From: an uncultured Porphyromonas sp.
GTDB lineage: Bacteria > Bacteroidota > Bacteroidia > Bacteroidales > Porphyromonadaceae
Assembly (NCBI GenBank): GCA_945965245.1
Contig: CAMFNC010000101.1
Location: forward strand, 1-30,948
Direction: 5' to 3'
DNA: 30,948 bases
The position numbers and the translations under genes were made by a program. The notes beneath the pieces are model-generated. The model saw only the letters and a program-made list of their open reading frames with translations, was not told where the DNA came from and searched no databases. This document shows, piece after piece, positions 1-8,128 of the stretch. Each line of letters starts with the position of its first letter. Within the stretch, counting starts at the first letter, position 1.

Positions 1-241
1 TTCTTTGGCTATTCAAAACAGTGTGTCTCAAAGCACTCCGCTCATTTCTAAATCGTTACCTATCTATCCACTGCTAAACGGTAACACTCTACTCCTCAGC
101 AAGATAGTTCGCAAGAGAAAAATCCTGGGGCATAAATTGCGCGCGTTTTATGTATAAATCAATTTCATTTTATGCATAAAATTGGGCACCTTCCGAACCC
201 GCATAAAACCAAGCATTCTGAAACGGCGGTACCAAACTTAA
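1..241. other. Intergenic region without a gene
   Basis: I see no credible coding region on either strand here. The only structured element is the AT-rich palindromic repeat at 131-200, described separately. The chimeric remnant starting near 278 follows directly, so the first 670 bases hold no intact gene. Confidence 0.6.
131..200. repeat. Palindromic intergenic repeat, copy 1
   Basis: The perfect 12-base palindrome TTTATGCATAAA lies at 169-180, preceded by TTTTATGTATAAATCAATTT and followed by a tail ending in TTCCGAACCC. Related copies occur at 9290-9338 and 18849-18944. The left half (GCGCGCGTTTTATGTATAAAT) appears in inverted orientation in copy 3. Only the palindrome and the CCGAA tail are shared with copy 2, so this copy is the most diverged. 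Confidence 0.55.
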
Positions 242-277
242 TTGCTATGGCTCCCTTATATCGAACTCACGCAGGTT

Positions 278-511
278 TACAATGAGATTTGTACCTTTGC
301 CTCTGATTGGGAGCGGCAAGGATTACGCCTTGTCATATCCCCAACCTTATTCATTCATTTAGGATATTGCCATTGTAGGTGCCAGCGGGATGGAAGAGCT
401 AAAGAAACAGATGATGGCTCAAGTGACTGGCAATCCGCTGCAAGTGGAGGGAGCGGCGTGGCACAGCAGAACTCCCGAAAAAACGTATATCTCTTGGAAC
501 TCAAATAAAAT
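278..511 (+). pseudogene. Chimeric remnant: asd leader + deleted asd + GLPGLI gene tail
   Basis: This stretch is a mosaic of two genes found intact downstream. Positions 278-360 resemble the asd promoter and leader (about 4610-4690), including TACCTTTG at 292-299. Positions 364-449 match the first codons of asd joined to a segment from about 5195-5255. The missing 462 bases are a multiple of three, and the joint falls at the short repeat GGTGCCANCGG found at 4722 and 5184. Positions 455-511 are identical over 57 bases to 1766-1822, the end of the GLPGLI gene and its stop codon. That second joint falls at GGAG (446-449; GGAGAAA in both parents). The asd frame has no start codon and a TAG at 360-362 just upstream. 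An 88-codon open frame across the region reads the asd part out of frame and is not a real gene. Confidence 0.85.
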
Positions 512-578
512 AAGAATCGAATGATACCTATATATTATTACAGAATATGGTCTTTATCGAAAACAAAGTACCCATCAT

Positions 579-608
579 GAGGAGTTTTGTCGATTCCTCT
601 CTTTTTTG
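579..608 (+). terminator. Weak terminator-like hairpin before the small-protein gene
   Basis: GAGGA (579-583) pairs with TCCTC (595-599) around an 11-base loop, followed by TCTTTTTT. The stem is only five pairs, so this is tentative. It would insulate the following promoter from transcription of the upstream remnant. Confidence 0.35.
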
Positions 609-634
609 ATGTAATTTTTTCTTATGATATTTTC

Positions 635-642
635 TACATTTG
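635..642 (+). promoter_or_regulatory. Bacteroidetes-type -7 box for the small secreted protein
   Basis: TACATTTG matches the Bacteroidetes -7 consensus TAnnTTTG and lies 27 bases before the start codon at 670. The nearest TTTG upstream (605-608) is 26 bases away, longer than the usual spacing of about 20, so only the -7 element is well supported. Confidence 0.5.
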
Positions 643-669
643 GATTGAAGAACTAATCAAAAACATAAT

Positions 670-918
670 ATGAAAAAATTATTACTAATAGCCAGAGTGC
701 TATTGTCTTTTGCAGCTTCTGCTTCAGCAGCTTATTATGTAACCACATGCGGTGTGCGAGTTCGTGCTCGCGACATGGAGTCTTTTGAAACACCCGGACA
801 GTTTGACGAATACTGCCAGTATTTAAATCGAAAGTATTGCGGTAAAGGATGTTCTGATGAGAAAGAAATCGAGTTATCTCCTGATGGTCCACATAATGAC
901 ACTTATATTTTAAAATGA
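670..918 (+). CDS. Small secreted protein with four cysteines
   Basis: This 82-residue protein has a clear Sec signal peptide: a lysine pair at 2-3, a hydrophobic run, and a likely cleavage site after SASA near residue 20. The mature part is about 62 residues, begins AYYVTTCG, and has cysteines at 27, 49, 57 and 61, which could form two disulfides in the periplasm or outside the cell. I recognise the AYYVTTCG-type start as resembling short secreted proteins of Bacteroidales, but no function is known to me. It has its own -7 box (635-642) and a strong terminator just after its stop (927-981). It is followed by a GLPGLI protein and an outer-membrane barrel. It may be made in excess over those two and could be their cargo, ligand or partner, which is inference. 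Confidence 0.7.
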   Translation: MKKLLLIARVLLSFAASASAAYYVTTCGVRVRARDMESFETPGQFDEYCQYLNRKYCGKGCSDEKEIELSPDGPHNDTYILK

Positions 919-926
919 AAGAACTT

Positions 927-981
927 AAGAAGTTTTGGATAACAGAGAAAGAAATTATCCAAGGCTTCTTCTTTATTTTTT
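927..981 (+). terminator. Strong intrinsic terminator or attenuator
   Basis: AAGAAGTTTTGGATAA (927-942) pairs fully with TTATCCAAGGCTTCTT (955-970), giving 16 pairs with two G-U wobbles around a 12-base loop. The U-rich tract CTTTATTTTTT follows. It starts nine bases after the stop of the small secreted protein and ends just before the GLPGLI start at 986. Transcription of the GLPGLI and barrel genes from the upstream promoter would therefore depend on read-through. Confidence 0.8.
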
Positions 982-985
982 GATA

Positions 986-1819
986 ATGGAGAAATGTTCC
1001 CGATCTTTATTAGCATTAACATTTTTGCTAATATGCAATTTTTCTATTAGAGCACAACAACGGATAACCACGACCGTGCAGCCGATTTTCTTAGAGCCGG
1101 CACTTTTGGAGTGCGTGTATGATTTCAGCCGACCGGCAGATGATGACAATTCACAAACAGAAAATGGCGAATATATCCTACAAATAGGCAAACGATATGC
1201 TGTGTATATGACCTATTCTTCCTATCGCTCCGATTCCGTATTCATCCGGCAAAAGAACTATAAAATCGAGGCTATGGAAGCTCTTCGGATTATCGGGAAA
1301 TACAGACGTCCCAGTTTGGGGCTTAATACTATTGTTAGAGATAATCAAGAAGGAAAGCAAATCATATCGGCTCTCTTTGTGAATAAAAACTATGGTTATA
1401 CAGAGCCTTCAAAACAGGTTCAATGGCAGTTGAGAAAAGAGAGCAAGCAGATTCTGGGATATATCTGCAAGGAAGCACGGTGCTCCTACGGCGGACGCAC
1501 CTGGACGGCGTGGTATGCGCCAGACATAGCAGTGACCGAGGGACCGTGGAAACTGTGCGGTCTGCCAGGTCTGGTGCTGGAAGCCGAGGATGAGAGTGGC
1601 AAATTACGCTTCCAAGCCATAACCGTGCGCAAAGGCAAGGAACAGGTTTACCGCAGAAAGACCGATGAACCGCAAATTCTGTCCCGAGCCAAATACCTGA
1701 AACTGTATCGCGATTTCCGCGAAAATCCGGACAAATACTACGGCTTTGAAATGGAAGGAGAAAGTGGCGTGGCACAGCAGAACTCCCGAAAAAACGTATA
1801 TCTCTTGGAACTCAAATAA
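986..1819 (+). CDS. GLPGLI family periplasmic protein
   Basis: This is a 277-residue exported protein. The family (TIGR01200) was first noticed as a paralogous set in P. gingivalis and has no established biochemical role. ATG at 986 is chosen because it starts a good signal peptide (MEKCSRSLLA, hydrophobic core, cleavage near IRAQ-Q at 24). The longer TTG-initiated frame from 935 would begin inside the upstream terminator. The family core is clear: residues 158-197 contain GYICKEA, GRTWTAWY and the signature GPWKLCGLPGLV. The stop is one base before the start of the barrel gene, so the two are almost certainly co-translated. GLPGLI genes are often found beside TonB-receptor-like proteins, suggesting a joint envelope function. 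The last 57 bases, including the stop, are duplicated exactly at 455-511. Confidence 0.9.
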   Translation: MEKCSRSLLALTFLLICNFSIRAQQRITTTVQPIFLEPALLECVYDFSRPADDDNSQTENGEYILQIGKRYAVYMTYSSYRSDSVFIRQKNYKIEAMEALRIIGKYRRPSLGLNTIVRDNQEGKQIISALFVNKNYGYTEPSKQVQWQLRKESKQILGYICKEARCSYGGRTWTAWYAPDIAVTEGPWKLCGLPGLVLEAEDESGKLRFQAITVRKGKEQVYRRKTDEPQILSRAKYLKLYRDFRENPDKYYGFEMEGESGVAQQNSRKNVYLLELK

Positions 1820-1820
1820 A

Positions 1821-4442
1821 ATGTCGGCAAAGGTCGGTGGGCATAGAAGGTTTTTCTTGTGGTTCGGTTGCCTATGCTGTGCCCTATGCGTGCAAGCGCA
1901 GAGCACAGTGCGCGGTACCGTGCACGATGCAGAAACGGGGCAGCCGCTACCCAATGCCATACTCTGTCTGTATCGGATGGCAGACAGTACACGGGCAATT
2001 GCGGATTATACCATCGCGGCAGAAAATGGAACGTTTCGCCTCCAATCCAAACAAGCAGGACGCCATGTGCTGTCCTGCTCCATGCTGGGTTATGGGGCAC
2101 AATCGGACACACTGATGCTCGCTGCACACGAAACGACACATCGTATATTCCGACTGAAAACCGCCGCCATCGAACTGCGCGAAGTGCAAATCAGAAGCAC
2201 TCCCATACGCCGAAGCGACGATACCGTGAGCTATCGAGTACAAACCTTTGCCCGTGCCGGCGACCGCAATCTGGAAAACGTATTGCGCCGAATGCCCGGT
2301 ATCACTGTGGAGGGCAACGGCACCATCAAGTATCAAGGTAAATCCATCGACCGGCTGTATATCGAAGACCTTGATTTGCTGGCCGGACGGTATGTACAAG
2401 CTACGCGCACACTAAAACCGGAGGATGTGGCATCTGTGCAGGTGTATGAAAATCATCAGCCCGTGAAAGTTTTGCGTGAACGTGAAATATCCGACCGTGC
2501 TGCTCTGAATATTCGTCTTAAGCAGAAGGCTCTGGGGCGATGGCTTTTCGACCTGCTGGGGGCTGCCGGTGCAGATGGTACTCAATTGCTGGGACAGGGC
2601 GAAGCCACAGCCATGGCATTTAATCGAAAATGGCAGATACTGAGCACAGCCAAAGCCAACAATCGAGGCGAAGATTATCGCTCGCTCAGCACTCAATCTC
2701 TATCCAAAGGAGAGCTATCTCCGTATGTAAACAGATCACTGTCCTATGGCGTGCCGTCATCGGCAGAAGCTCCGCGGGCACATGCCGAAATGGCTTCGAT
2801 GAGCGGAGCATTCCGATTACGAGGCGATGACCGGCTGCGTGTATATACCGATTTTACGAGGCAGTCCATCCGGGCACATCAGCATAGCCGGCGAATCTAT
2901 CTGCCCTATTCCAAAGATGAGTGGCAGGCCGTGGAAGAAGACCTGCAACAGCATCCGCAGCGCATGGCCACACAGGCAGAGGCCGCCTATGAGCACAATG
3001 CCGATGAGGAGTATCTGAATCAGCTCGTCAAAGTTTCCGGAAATTGGAATAATGAAACAGCCACCGTGACAGAGAATGGGCGCATGGTGCTGGAGCAGCT
3101 ATCGAATCGGATGAGAAATCTGTATGGACAGACCAGATGGATAAGGCATGTGGGCGCACGCTTGTTTGAAGTATCGGCAAATGTGAAATACATGAACATG
3201 CCCCGATATAGGTTGGATGTGATGGCAGACGGCCACATGTATGCCGGTCAGCAGGCCGGCGACAGGCATTTGGAAGGCGTACTCGGCACGCAGTGGAACC
3301 ACCGAGTGGGCGGTAGCGGATATTTGGGCATTGTGACAGAAGGAGTATTCACAAGGCAATGGCTGTGGTCCGAGGGACAATGGGCTTCTTCCGATGCCCC
3401 CATAATCAATCGATTGGATGGTTGGATAGGTCGATGGACTTTGGCTCCCACTTATACCTATACGGGCGACAGATTCTCGCTTACGCTCCGCACTCCCGTT
3501 GCATGGCGTTATATGCCGGGCAACTCCGGGCAGCAGCGCACGACACAGAGTCATCCTTACGGTGGCCTATCCGGCAGATTGTTTTGGAGGCTGAAAAGCC
3601 ATAAACTGAGCCTTTCGATGGGATGGAATGCCGATGTGTCCGGGCAACTGAGCGACTATGCCCTCGAACCCATCATCCGGTCTTATCGTCGGCAATACAC
3701 GCCCGGCGGACAGGAGCCTATGCGGCATCATCGCTTCTATGCAGAAGGCAATTGGGAGTATAACGATATATCCCAAGGTATATTTGCTCATACCAAGGCT
3801 TCCTACCAATCAGGGCATCGAAACTTTATCACGGCGTATCGGCTGAACGGGAACGATGAAGGAGAAGGAAAGAATTCAAATCATCGGTCGAAAACAGAAC
3901 AAATCATACTGACTCATGGCATGAGCAAGTATTTCATGGAATCGAGACTTACCCTCAAGCTTCATACTCAATTTGACTTGGGGCGGATGCAAAATCTATT
4001 CAATGGTAATCTGATTAACCAGCGACAAATTGATTGGGAGGTGTGTCCGTCAGTGGATTTTTCGCCCCTAAGCCTGCTTAATCTGCGGAGTCATATCTCT
4101 TATTTCTATTCCGGTATCAATACCTCGAAAACAGAACAATCCGATATGCACTGTGCCTCCTGGGGACTGACATGCGAAGTATTCCCCATGAAGCGACTGT
4201 CTGCCTATGCCACCAGTGTGGGTGAAATGCTGTGGATGAACAAGGAGCCTCGGCGGCACAATCTGACCATAACTGCCGGCGTGCGCTATGCCCTGCCTCT
4301 GTGGGAGATTTGGTTGGAAGGGCGCAATTTGGGTGCAGACAGCCACCGCATCACGCGTTCGTGGGATGGCATCACACTTTTCGACCTCTGCCGAGACCTC
4401 CGTCCCATGGATATAACAGTGGGTATGAAGTATCGCTTCTGA
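1821..4442 (+). CDS. TonB-dependent receptor-like outer-membrane protein
   Basis: This 873-residue protein is predicted to sit in the outer membrane. ATG at 1821, two bases after the GLPGLI stop, opens a signal peptide ending near CVQAQ (residue 26). Residues about 29-115 look like a carboxypeptidase-regulatory-like domain (VRGTVHDAETGQPLPNA, then a SMLGY element). Residues about 120-235 resemble a plug domain (LENVLRRMPGI, IEDLDLLAGRY). The rest is rich in alternating aromatic strands typical of a beta barrel and ends MKYRF with a terminal phenylalanine, as barrel proteins do. In Bacteroidetes, this class pairs with GLPGLI proteins more often than with SusD-like lipoproteins, and no SusD is present here. 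The substrate cannot be read from the sequence. A terminator-like hairpin follows the stop. Confidence 0.85.
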   Translation: MSAKVGGHRRFFLWFGCLCCALCVQAQSTVRGTVHDAETGQPLPNAILCLYRMADSTRAIADYTIAAENGTFRLQSKQAGRHVLSCSMLGYGAQSDTLMLAAHETTHRIFRLKTAAIELREVQIRSTPIRRSDDTVSYRVQTFARAGDRNLENVLRRMPGITVEGNGTIKYQGKSIDRLYIEDLDLLAGRYVQATRTLKPEDVASVQVYENHQPVKVLREREISDRAALNIRLKQKALGRWLFDLLGAAGADGTQLLGQGEATAMAFNRKWQILSTAKANNRGEDYRSLSTQSLSKGELSPYVNRSLSYGVPSSAEAPRAHAEMASMSGAFRLRGDDRLRVYTDFTRQSIRAHQHSRRIYLPYSKDEWQAVEEDLQQHPQRMATQAEAAYEHNADEEYLNQLVKVSGNWNNETATVTENGRMVLEQLSNRMRNLYGQTRWIRHVGARLFEVSANVKYMNMPRYRLDVMADGHMYAGQQAGDRHLEGVLGTQWNHRVGGSGYLGIVTEGVFTRQWLWSEGQWASSDAPIINRLDGWIGRWTLAPTYTYTGDRFSLTLRTPVAWRYMPGNSGQQRTTQSHPYGGLSGRLFWRLKSHKLSLSMGWNADVSGQLSDYALEPIIRSYRRQYTPGGQEPMRHHRFYAEGNWEYNDISQGIFAHTKASYQSGHRNFITAYRLNGNDEGEGKNSNHRSKTEQIILTHGMSKYFMESRLTLKLHTQFDLGRMQNLFNGNLINQRQIDWEVCPSVDFSPLSLLNLRSHISYFYSGINTSKTEQSDMHCASWGLTCEVFPMKRLSAYATSVGEMLWMNKEPRRHNLTITAGVRYALPLWEIWLEGRNLGADSHRITRSWDGITLFDLCRDLRPMDITVGMKYRF

Positions 4443-4443
4443 C

Positions 4444-4481
4444 ACCCCATACCCACGGAGATGGGGTTATGCTTCTTTTTT
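4444..4481 (+). terminator. Terminator after the barrel gene
   Basis: ACCCCAT (4444-4450) pairs with ATGGGGT (4461-4467), followed by ATGCTTC and a six-base T run ending near 4481. It begins two bases after the stop of the barrel gene. Confidence 0.65.
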
Positions 4482-4610
4482 ACACGAGTTCGATCTAAGG
4501 CAAAATTCTCCTTTGGAGGAGATGGCACATAAAGCCCCCAAAAGGGATGTGACGGAGGTGGATTATCCTATTATTCCACCTATGGTTTAATGCTTTTTAC
4601 CCATGGGTTC
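4482..4610. other. Intergenic spacer with two small inverted repeats
   Basis: No gene is seen. CTCC-TTT-GGAG (about 4509-4519) and AGGTGGA / TCCACCT (4556-4562 with 4575-4581) could form hairpins. Neither has a T run, so they are not obvious terminators. Confidence 0.4.
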
Positions 4611-4621
4611 AATGATATTTG

Positions 4622-4677
4622 TACCTTTGTTTTCGATTAGGGCAGGAGGTGGTTAACACCTCGTCACATTCCCAATC
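4622..4677 (+). promoter_or_regulatory. asd promoter -7 box and structured leader
   Basis: TACCTTTG (4622-4629) matches the Bacteroidetes -7 consensus; no good -33 TTTG is visible. The leader then folds into two stacked stems. The outer one is GATT(A)GGG (4635-4642) with CCCAATC (4671-4677). The inner one is GAGGTG (4646-4651) with CACCTC (4657-4662). The diverged copy at 291-346 keeps both stems with a different inner sequence (CAAGG with CCTTG), which hints that the structure itself was selected. Its function is unknown. Confidence 0.5.
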
Positions 4678-4703
4678 TTATCATTTATTTAATATTGAAC
4701 AAT

Positions 4704-5720
4704 ATGAATATTGCCATTGTGGGTGCCAGCGGTGCCGTGGGGCAGGAGTTCCTCCGGATACTGAATGAACGCGAATTACCCATCGACCAATTGTTCCTTT
4801 TCGGTTCATCGCGCAGCTGCGGACGCCAATACATTTATCGCGGTCGGGAAATCACGGTGCAGGAACTGCGGCACAACGACGACTTCAAAGATATAGACAT
4901 CGCTTTTGTTTCGGCCGGCGGCAGCACTTCGCTGGAGTTTGCCGATACCATTACCAAACACGGCACCATCATGATAGATAATTCGAGTGCCTTCCGTATG
5001 GAGGAAGATGTGCCTCTGGTGGTGCCCGAAGTGAATGCCACGGATGCCCTTGACGCGCCACGCCGCATCATTGCCAATCCGAACTGCACCACCATCCAAA
5101 TGGTGGTGGCACTGCAAGCTATCGAACAGCTGTCGCGCATCAGTCGCGTACACGTATCCACCTATCAGGCGGCCAGCGGTGCAGGTGCCACCGGGATGGA
5201 AGAGCTAAAAAAACAGATGATGGCTCAAGTGGCCGGCAATCCGCTGCAAGTGGAGAAATTTGCCTACCAACTACTGGAAAATCTGATACCGCAGGTAGAT
5301 GTATTTACCGACAACGGCTATACCAAAGAGGAGATGAAGATGTATCACGAAACGCGCAAAATTATGCACCGACCGAACATCAACGTAAGTGCCCTCTGCG
5401 TGCGTGTGCCGGTGATGCGTGCCCACAGTGAGGCCATATGGGTGGAAACCGAACGCGCCCTGTCGGTGGACGAAGTGCGCCGGGCATTTGCCACGGCTCC
5501 GGGCATCGTGCTCCAAGACGAACCTCAAGACAAAATTTATCCGATGCCGCTGATGGTATCGGGACATGACGAGGTGTATGTGGGACGCATTCGCCAAGAC
5601 TTGGCCAACCCCAAAGGCATCACATTCTGGTGCGTGGGCGACCAAATCCGCAAAGGGGCGGCCCTGAATGCGGTGCAGATAGCTGAATATATGATCAAAC
5701 AAGGGTATTTCAATAAATAA
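4704..5720 (+). CDS. asd: Aspartate-semialdehyde dehydrogenase
   Basis: This 338-residue cytoplasmic enzyme reduces L-aspartyl-4-phosphate to aspartate semialdehyde with NADPH, the branch point to lysine/diaminopimelate, threonine and methionine. The N-terminal nucleotide-binding loop is GASGAVGQ (residues 7-14). The catalytic cysteine is C128 in NPNCTT, the AASGAGA loop follows at about 156-162, and the catalytic histidine is H241 in RAHSE. Length is normal for the family. I use ATG 4704, which starts directly with MNIAIVGASG, rather than an in-frame TTG at 4695. The gene leads a tight forward cluster with panC 10 bases behind. A deleted partial copy lies at 364-449. Confidence 0.96.
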   Translation: MNIAIVGASGAVGQEFLRILNERELPIDQLFLFGSSRSCGRQYIYRGREITVQELRHNDDFKDIDIAFVSAGGSTSLEFADTITKHGTIMIDNSSAFRMEEDVPLVVPEVNATDALDAPRRIIANPNCTTIQMVVALQAIEQLSRISRVHVSTYQAASGAGATGMEELKKQMMAQVAGNPLQVEKFAYQLLENLIPQVDVFTDNGYTKEEMKMYHETRKIMHRPNINVSALCVRVPVMRAHSEAIWVETERALSVDEVRRAFATAPGIVLQDEPQDKIYPMPLMVSGHDEVYVGRIRQDLANPKGITFWCVGDQIRKGAALNAVQIAEYMIKQGYFNK

Positions 5721-5730
5721 TATAATTACC

Positions 5731-6576
5731 ATGGAATTTCTCAATACGGTTGCCGAGGTTCGCGAATTTGTGAGCCGCTGCAAAGGCGAACATAAATCTG
5801 TGGGCTATGTGCCCACCATGGGTGCTCTGCACGATGGGCATATCAGCTTGGTGCGCCAGGCACTGCATGCTTGCGATGTCTGCATCGTTACGGTGTTTGT
5901 CAATCCCACTCAATTCAATGACCCCAAAGACCTCGAAACCTATCCGCGCACTTTCGAAGCCGATGCCGAAAAACTGAAAACAGCCGGAGCGCATGCCGTA
6001 TTCCACCCCACAGTGCAGGAAGTATATCCCACTCCGGACGAACGGGTATTCCATGTAGGAGCCGTGGCCGAAGTGATGGAGGGCGCACATCGCCCCGGAC
6101 ACTTCAATGGTGTGATGCAGGTGGTCAGTCGTTTCTTCGACATCATCAAGCCTGACAAGGCATTTTTCGGCGAAAAGGACTTTCAACAGATAGCCGTGAT
6201 TCGTGCCATGGTGCGCGAATTGAGCCTTCCGGTGCAAATCTTGGCATGCCCCATTGTGCGTGAGGCGGACGGATTGGCTTTGAGCAGCCGCAATGTGCAT
6301 CTGACTGCCGAAAACCGCAACCGTGCGCCACAAATCCACCGCGTGCTGATGGAGAGTGTGCGCATGATGGATACCAAAACACCCGAACAGGTAAAAGCAT
6401 GGGTCATTGCCCAACTCGATGCCGTGCCCGAGATGCGTGTGGAGTATTACGAAATAGTGGATGGCATTACGCTGCAATCCATTCGCAAATGGTCCGATAG
6501 CCCCCATGTGGTGGGCTGCATCACCGTATATTGCGGCGATGTGCGTTTGATTGATAATATCCACTACACACGCTGA
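5731..6576 (+). CDS. panC: Pantothenate synthetase
   Basis: This 281-residue cytoplasmic enzyme joins pantoate and beta-alanine with ATP to make pantothenate, the precursor of coenzyme A. Diagnostic motifs are PTMGALHDGH with the HIGH-like motif at 34-37, FVNPTQF (about 56-62), GEKDFQQ (147-153) and the KMSKS-like SSRN (185-188). Length is standard. It follows asd by 10 bases and is probably co-transcribed. The link is metabolically sensible because beta-alanine usually derives from aspartate, but no panB or panD is present in the window. Confidence 0.97.
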   Translation: MEFLNTVAEVREFVSRCKGEHKSVGYVPTMGALHDGHISLVRQALHACDVCIVTVFVNPTQFNDPKDLETYPRTFEADAEKLKTAGAHAVFHPTVQEVYPTPDERVFHVGAVAEVMEGAHRPGHFNGVMQVVSRFFDIIKPDKAFFGEKDFQQIAVIRAMVRELSLPVQILACPIVREADGLALSSRNVHLTAENRNRAPQIHRVLMESVRMMDTKTPEQVKAWVIAQLDAVPEMRVEYYEIVDGITLQSIRKWSDSPHVVGCITVYCGDVRLIDNIHYTR

Positions 6577-6580
6577 GCAC

Positions 6581-8128
6581 TTGAGCAGCCGTTTCTTCAT
6601 TTCCTGCCGGAGGGTGGCAACACTGATGACCGTGGTGACCTGGATGCTCGCCGGCTGCGGTACACCCAAGCGAGTGGTTCAGCCCACACCCCCCACACCC
6701 CAACCGATGCCCGACACTGTGGCAGCCACACCGTGGCAGCGCCCCGTGGTGCCGGGCATTCGCACAGAAATACGAGGCGTATGGCTCACCACCATATTCG
6801 GATTGGATTGGCCCAGAGCCAAAGCCGATAGCGAGAGCGGCCTGCGATACCAGCAGCAGGAGTTGCTGGGCATTTTGGACCGGCTGAAAAACGATGGCTA
6901 CAATACGGTGTTTTTGCAGGTACGGTTGCGTGGCGACCTCATCTATCCCAATAATACCGAGCCTCAATCCAATATTTTCACCCGAAGCGGACGTGCACCG
7001 AACTACGACCCCATGGCTTTTGCTCTGCAAGCCTGCCACGAACGCGGTCTCCAATGCCATGCTTGGTTGGTCACATTCCCCATCGGGCAGGGTAAGCGCA
7101 TGCGTGTCAAGCACCGCGATTGGTGCCTCTATCACCGAGGAGAATGGTATCTGGATCCCGGACTGCCGGAGGTGCGAAGCTATTTGGCAGATTTGGTGGC
7201 GGACTTGGTGCGTCGCTATCCCACAGTGGATGGTATTCACATGGATTATGTGCGCTATCCTGACGATGCAGACCGCTTCCCCGACCAAAAAAGCTATGAG
7301 CGGTATGGAGGCGGACAGAGTCGCATTGCATGGCGGCGCAATAATATCACCGACCTCTGGCGGCGCATCGACAAGGCTCTGACCCCCTATCCCGCCGTGC
7401 AAATCAGTGCCGCCACACTGGGTAAACTTCGTCTTTTGGAGCAAGGTGTGCGTCCGCATGGATGGACGGCTCTGGAATCCGTGCATCAGGATGTGATGCA
7501 GTGGGACAGAGAGCAATTGATAGATATGGTAGTGCCCATGATGTACTACAAAGACGACCTCTTCGAACCTTTCCTGCTGGACTGGCAGTGCAGCATGAGC
7601 CACGCAGCCGTGGTGGCCGGTCTGGCTCCATATCGTATGGCAGAGGGGGCAATGGCTGCCCGATGGAAGCCTGCCGATATTACCTGTCAGATGGATTATG
7701 CCGATAAGGTGCAGGTGCAGGGGGTATGCTTCTTTCGCGAAGAATTTGTGGGTAATCGTTATCCCATGATGCGCGACAGCATACGCCAACGCTTCTGCCG
7801 GCCATCTCTGCTGCCAGCTTTGCCCCGAGGCGAGAAATTCCGAACCACAGCTCCCACAGACCTTAAAATACAAGGCTCCCGTCTGACGTGGCAACATGAA
7901 GATGCCAAACAACCACGCCCCACCACCTATCGAGTATGGGCTACGGTGCTACGTGCCAATGGCTCCATGGAAAGTTTGCTATTGGCACAACGGCTGTCCG
8001 AAACTGCATATACGCTGCCGACTAACCTTTTACACCGGGGCGATGAGATAGAATTAGGGGTAGAAGCGGTCAATGCACTTGGAGTGGCCACAGCTTGCCT
8101 GCGGAGTGTGAAATACAAGCAACCATGA
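6581..8128 (+). CDS. Family 10 glycosyl hydrolase-like (GHL10) lipoprotein
   Basis: The predicted product is a lipoprotein of about 515 residues with an N-terminal GHL10 (DUF187, YddW-like) domain, a family of putative glycoside hydrolases suspected to act on cell-envelope glycans. The lipobox LAGC ends at the cysteine about 26 residues in. A proline-rich linker and the family opening RGVWLTTIFGLDW follow, with VFLQVRLRGD and DGIHMDYVRYP further on, typical of this TIM-barrel family. The last 80 or so residues look like a fibronectin type III-like domain (SRLTWQHED to the C-terminus). The start is uncertain. TTG at 6581 gives a plausible signal peptide, TTG at 6551 would overlap panC, and ATG at 6626 leaves only about 11 residues before the cysteine. 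The stop overlaps the hemW start (ATGA), so the two are translationally coupled. Confidence 0.85.
   Translation: MSSRFFISCRRVATLMTVVTWMLAGCGTPKRVVQPTPPTPQPMPDTVAATPWQRPVVPGIRTEIRGVWLTTIFGLDWPRAKADSESGLRYQQQELLGILDRLKNDGYNTVFLQVRLRGDLIYPNNTEPQSNIFTRSGRAPNYDPMAFALQACHERGLQCHAWLVTFPIGQGKRMRVKHRDWCLYHRGEWYLDPGLPEVRSYLADLVADLVRRYPTVDGIHMDYVRYPDDADRFPDQKSYERYGGGQSRIAWRRNNITDLWRRIDKALTPYPAVQISAATLGKLRLLEQGVRPHGWTALESVHQDVMQWDREQLIDMVVPMMYYKDDLFEPFLLDWQCSMSHAAVVAGLAPYRMAEGAMAARWKPADITCQMDYADKVQVQGVCFFREEFVGNRYPMMRDSIRQRFCRPSLLPALPRGEKFRTTAPTDLKIQGSRLTWQHEDAKQPRPTTYRVWATVLRANGSMESLLLAQRLSETAYTLPTNLLHRGDEIELGVEAVNALGVATACLRSVKYKQP

Noticed and set aside
131..200. Attachment site or replication origin in the AT-rich repeat
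   Set aside because: No integrase, no DnaA-box cluster and no tRNA are nearby, and similar sequence recurs elsewhere in the window.
242..508. 88-codon forward ORF at the window start
   Set aside because: It reads the asd-derived part out of frame and only picks up the GLPGLI tail in frame. It is part of the chimeric remnant, not a gene.
4500..4600. Insertion-sequence ends or a mobile element remnant in the spacer before asd
   Set aside because: The inverted repeats are short and internal, no transposase fragment or target duplication is seen.
5710..6669. 319-codon minus-strand ORF opposite panC
   Set aside because: Rich in histidine and without recognisable domains; panC on the plus strand explains the region.
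6521..7912. 463-codon minus-strand ORF opposite the GHL10 gene
   Set aside because: No domain or signal seen, and it is fully covered by a gene with clear family motifs on the other strand.
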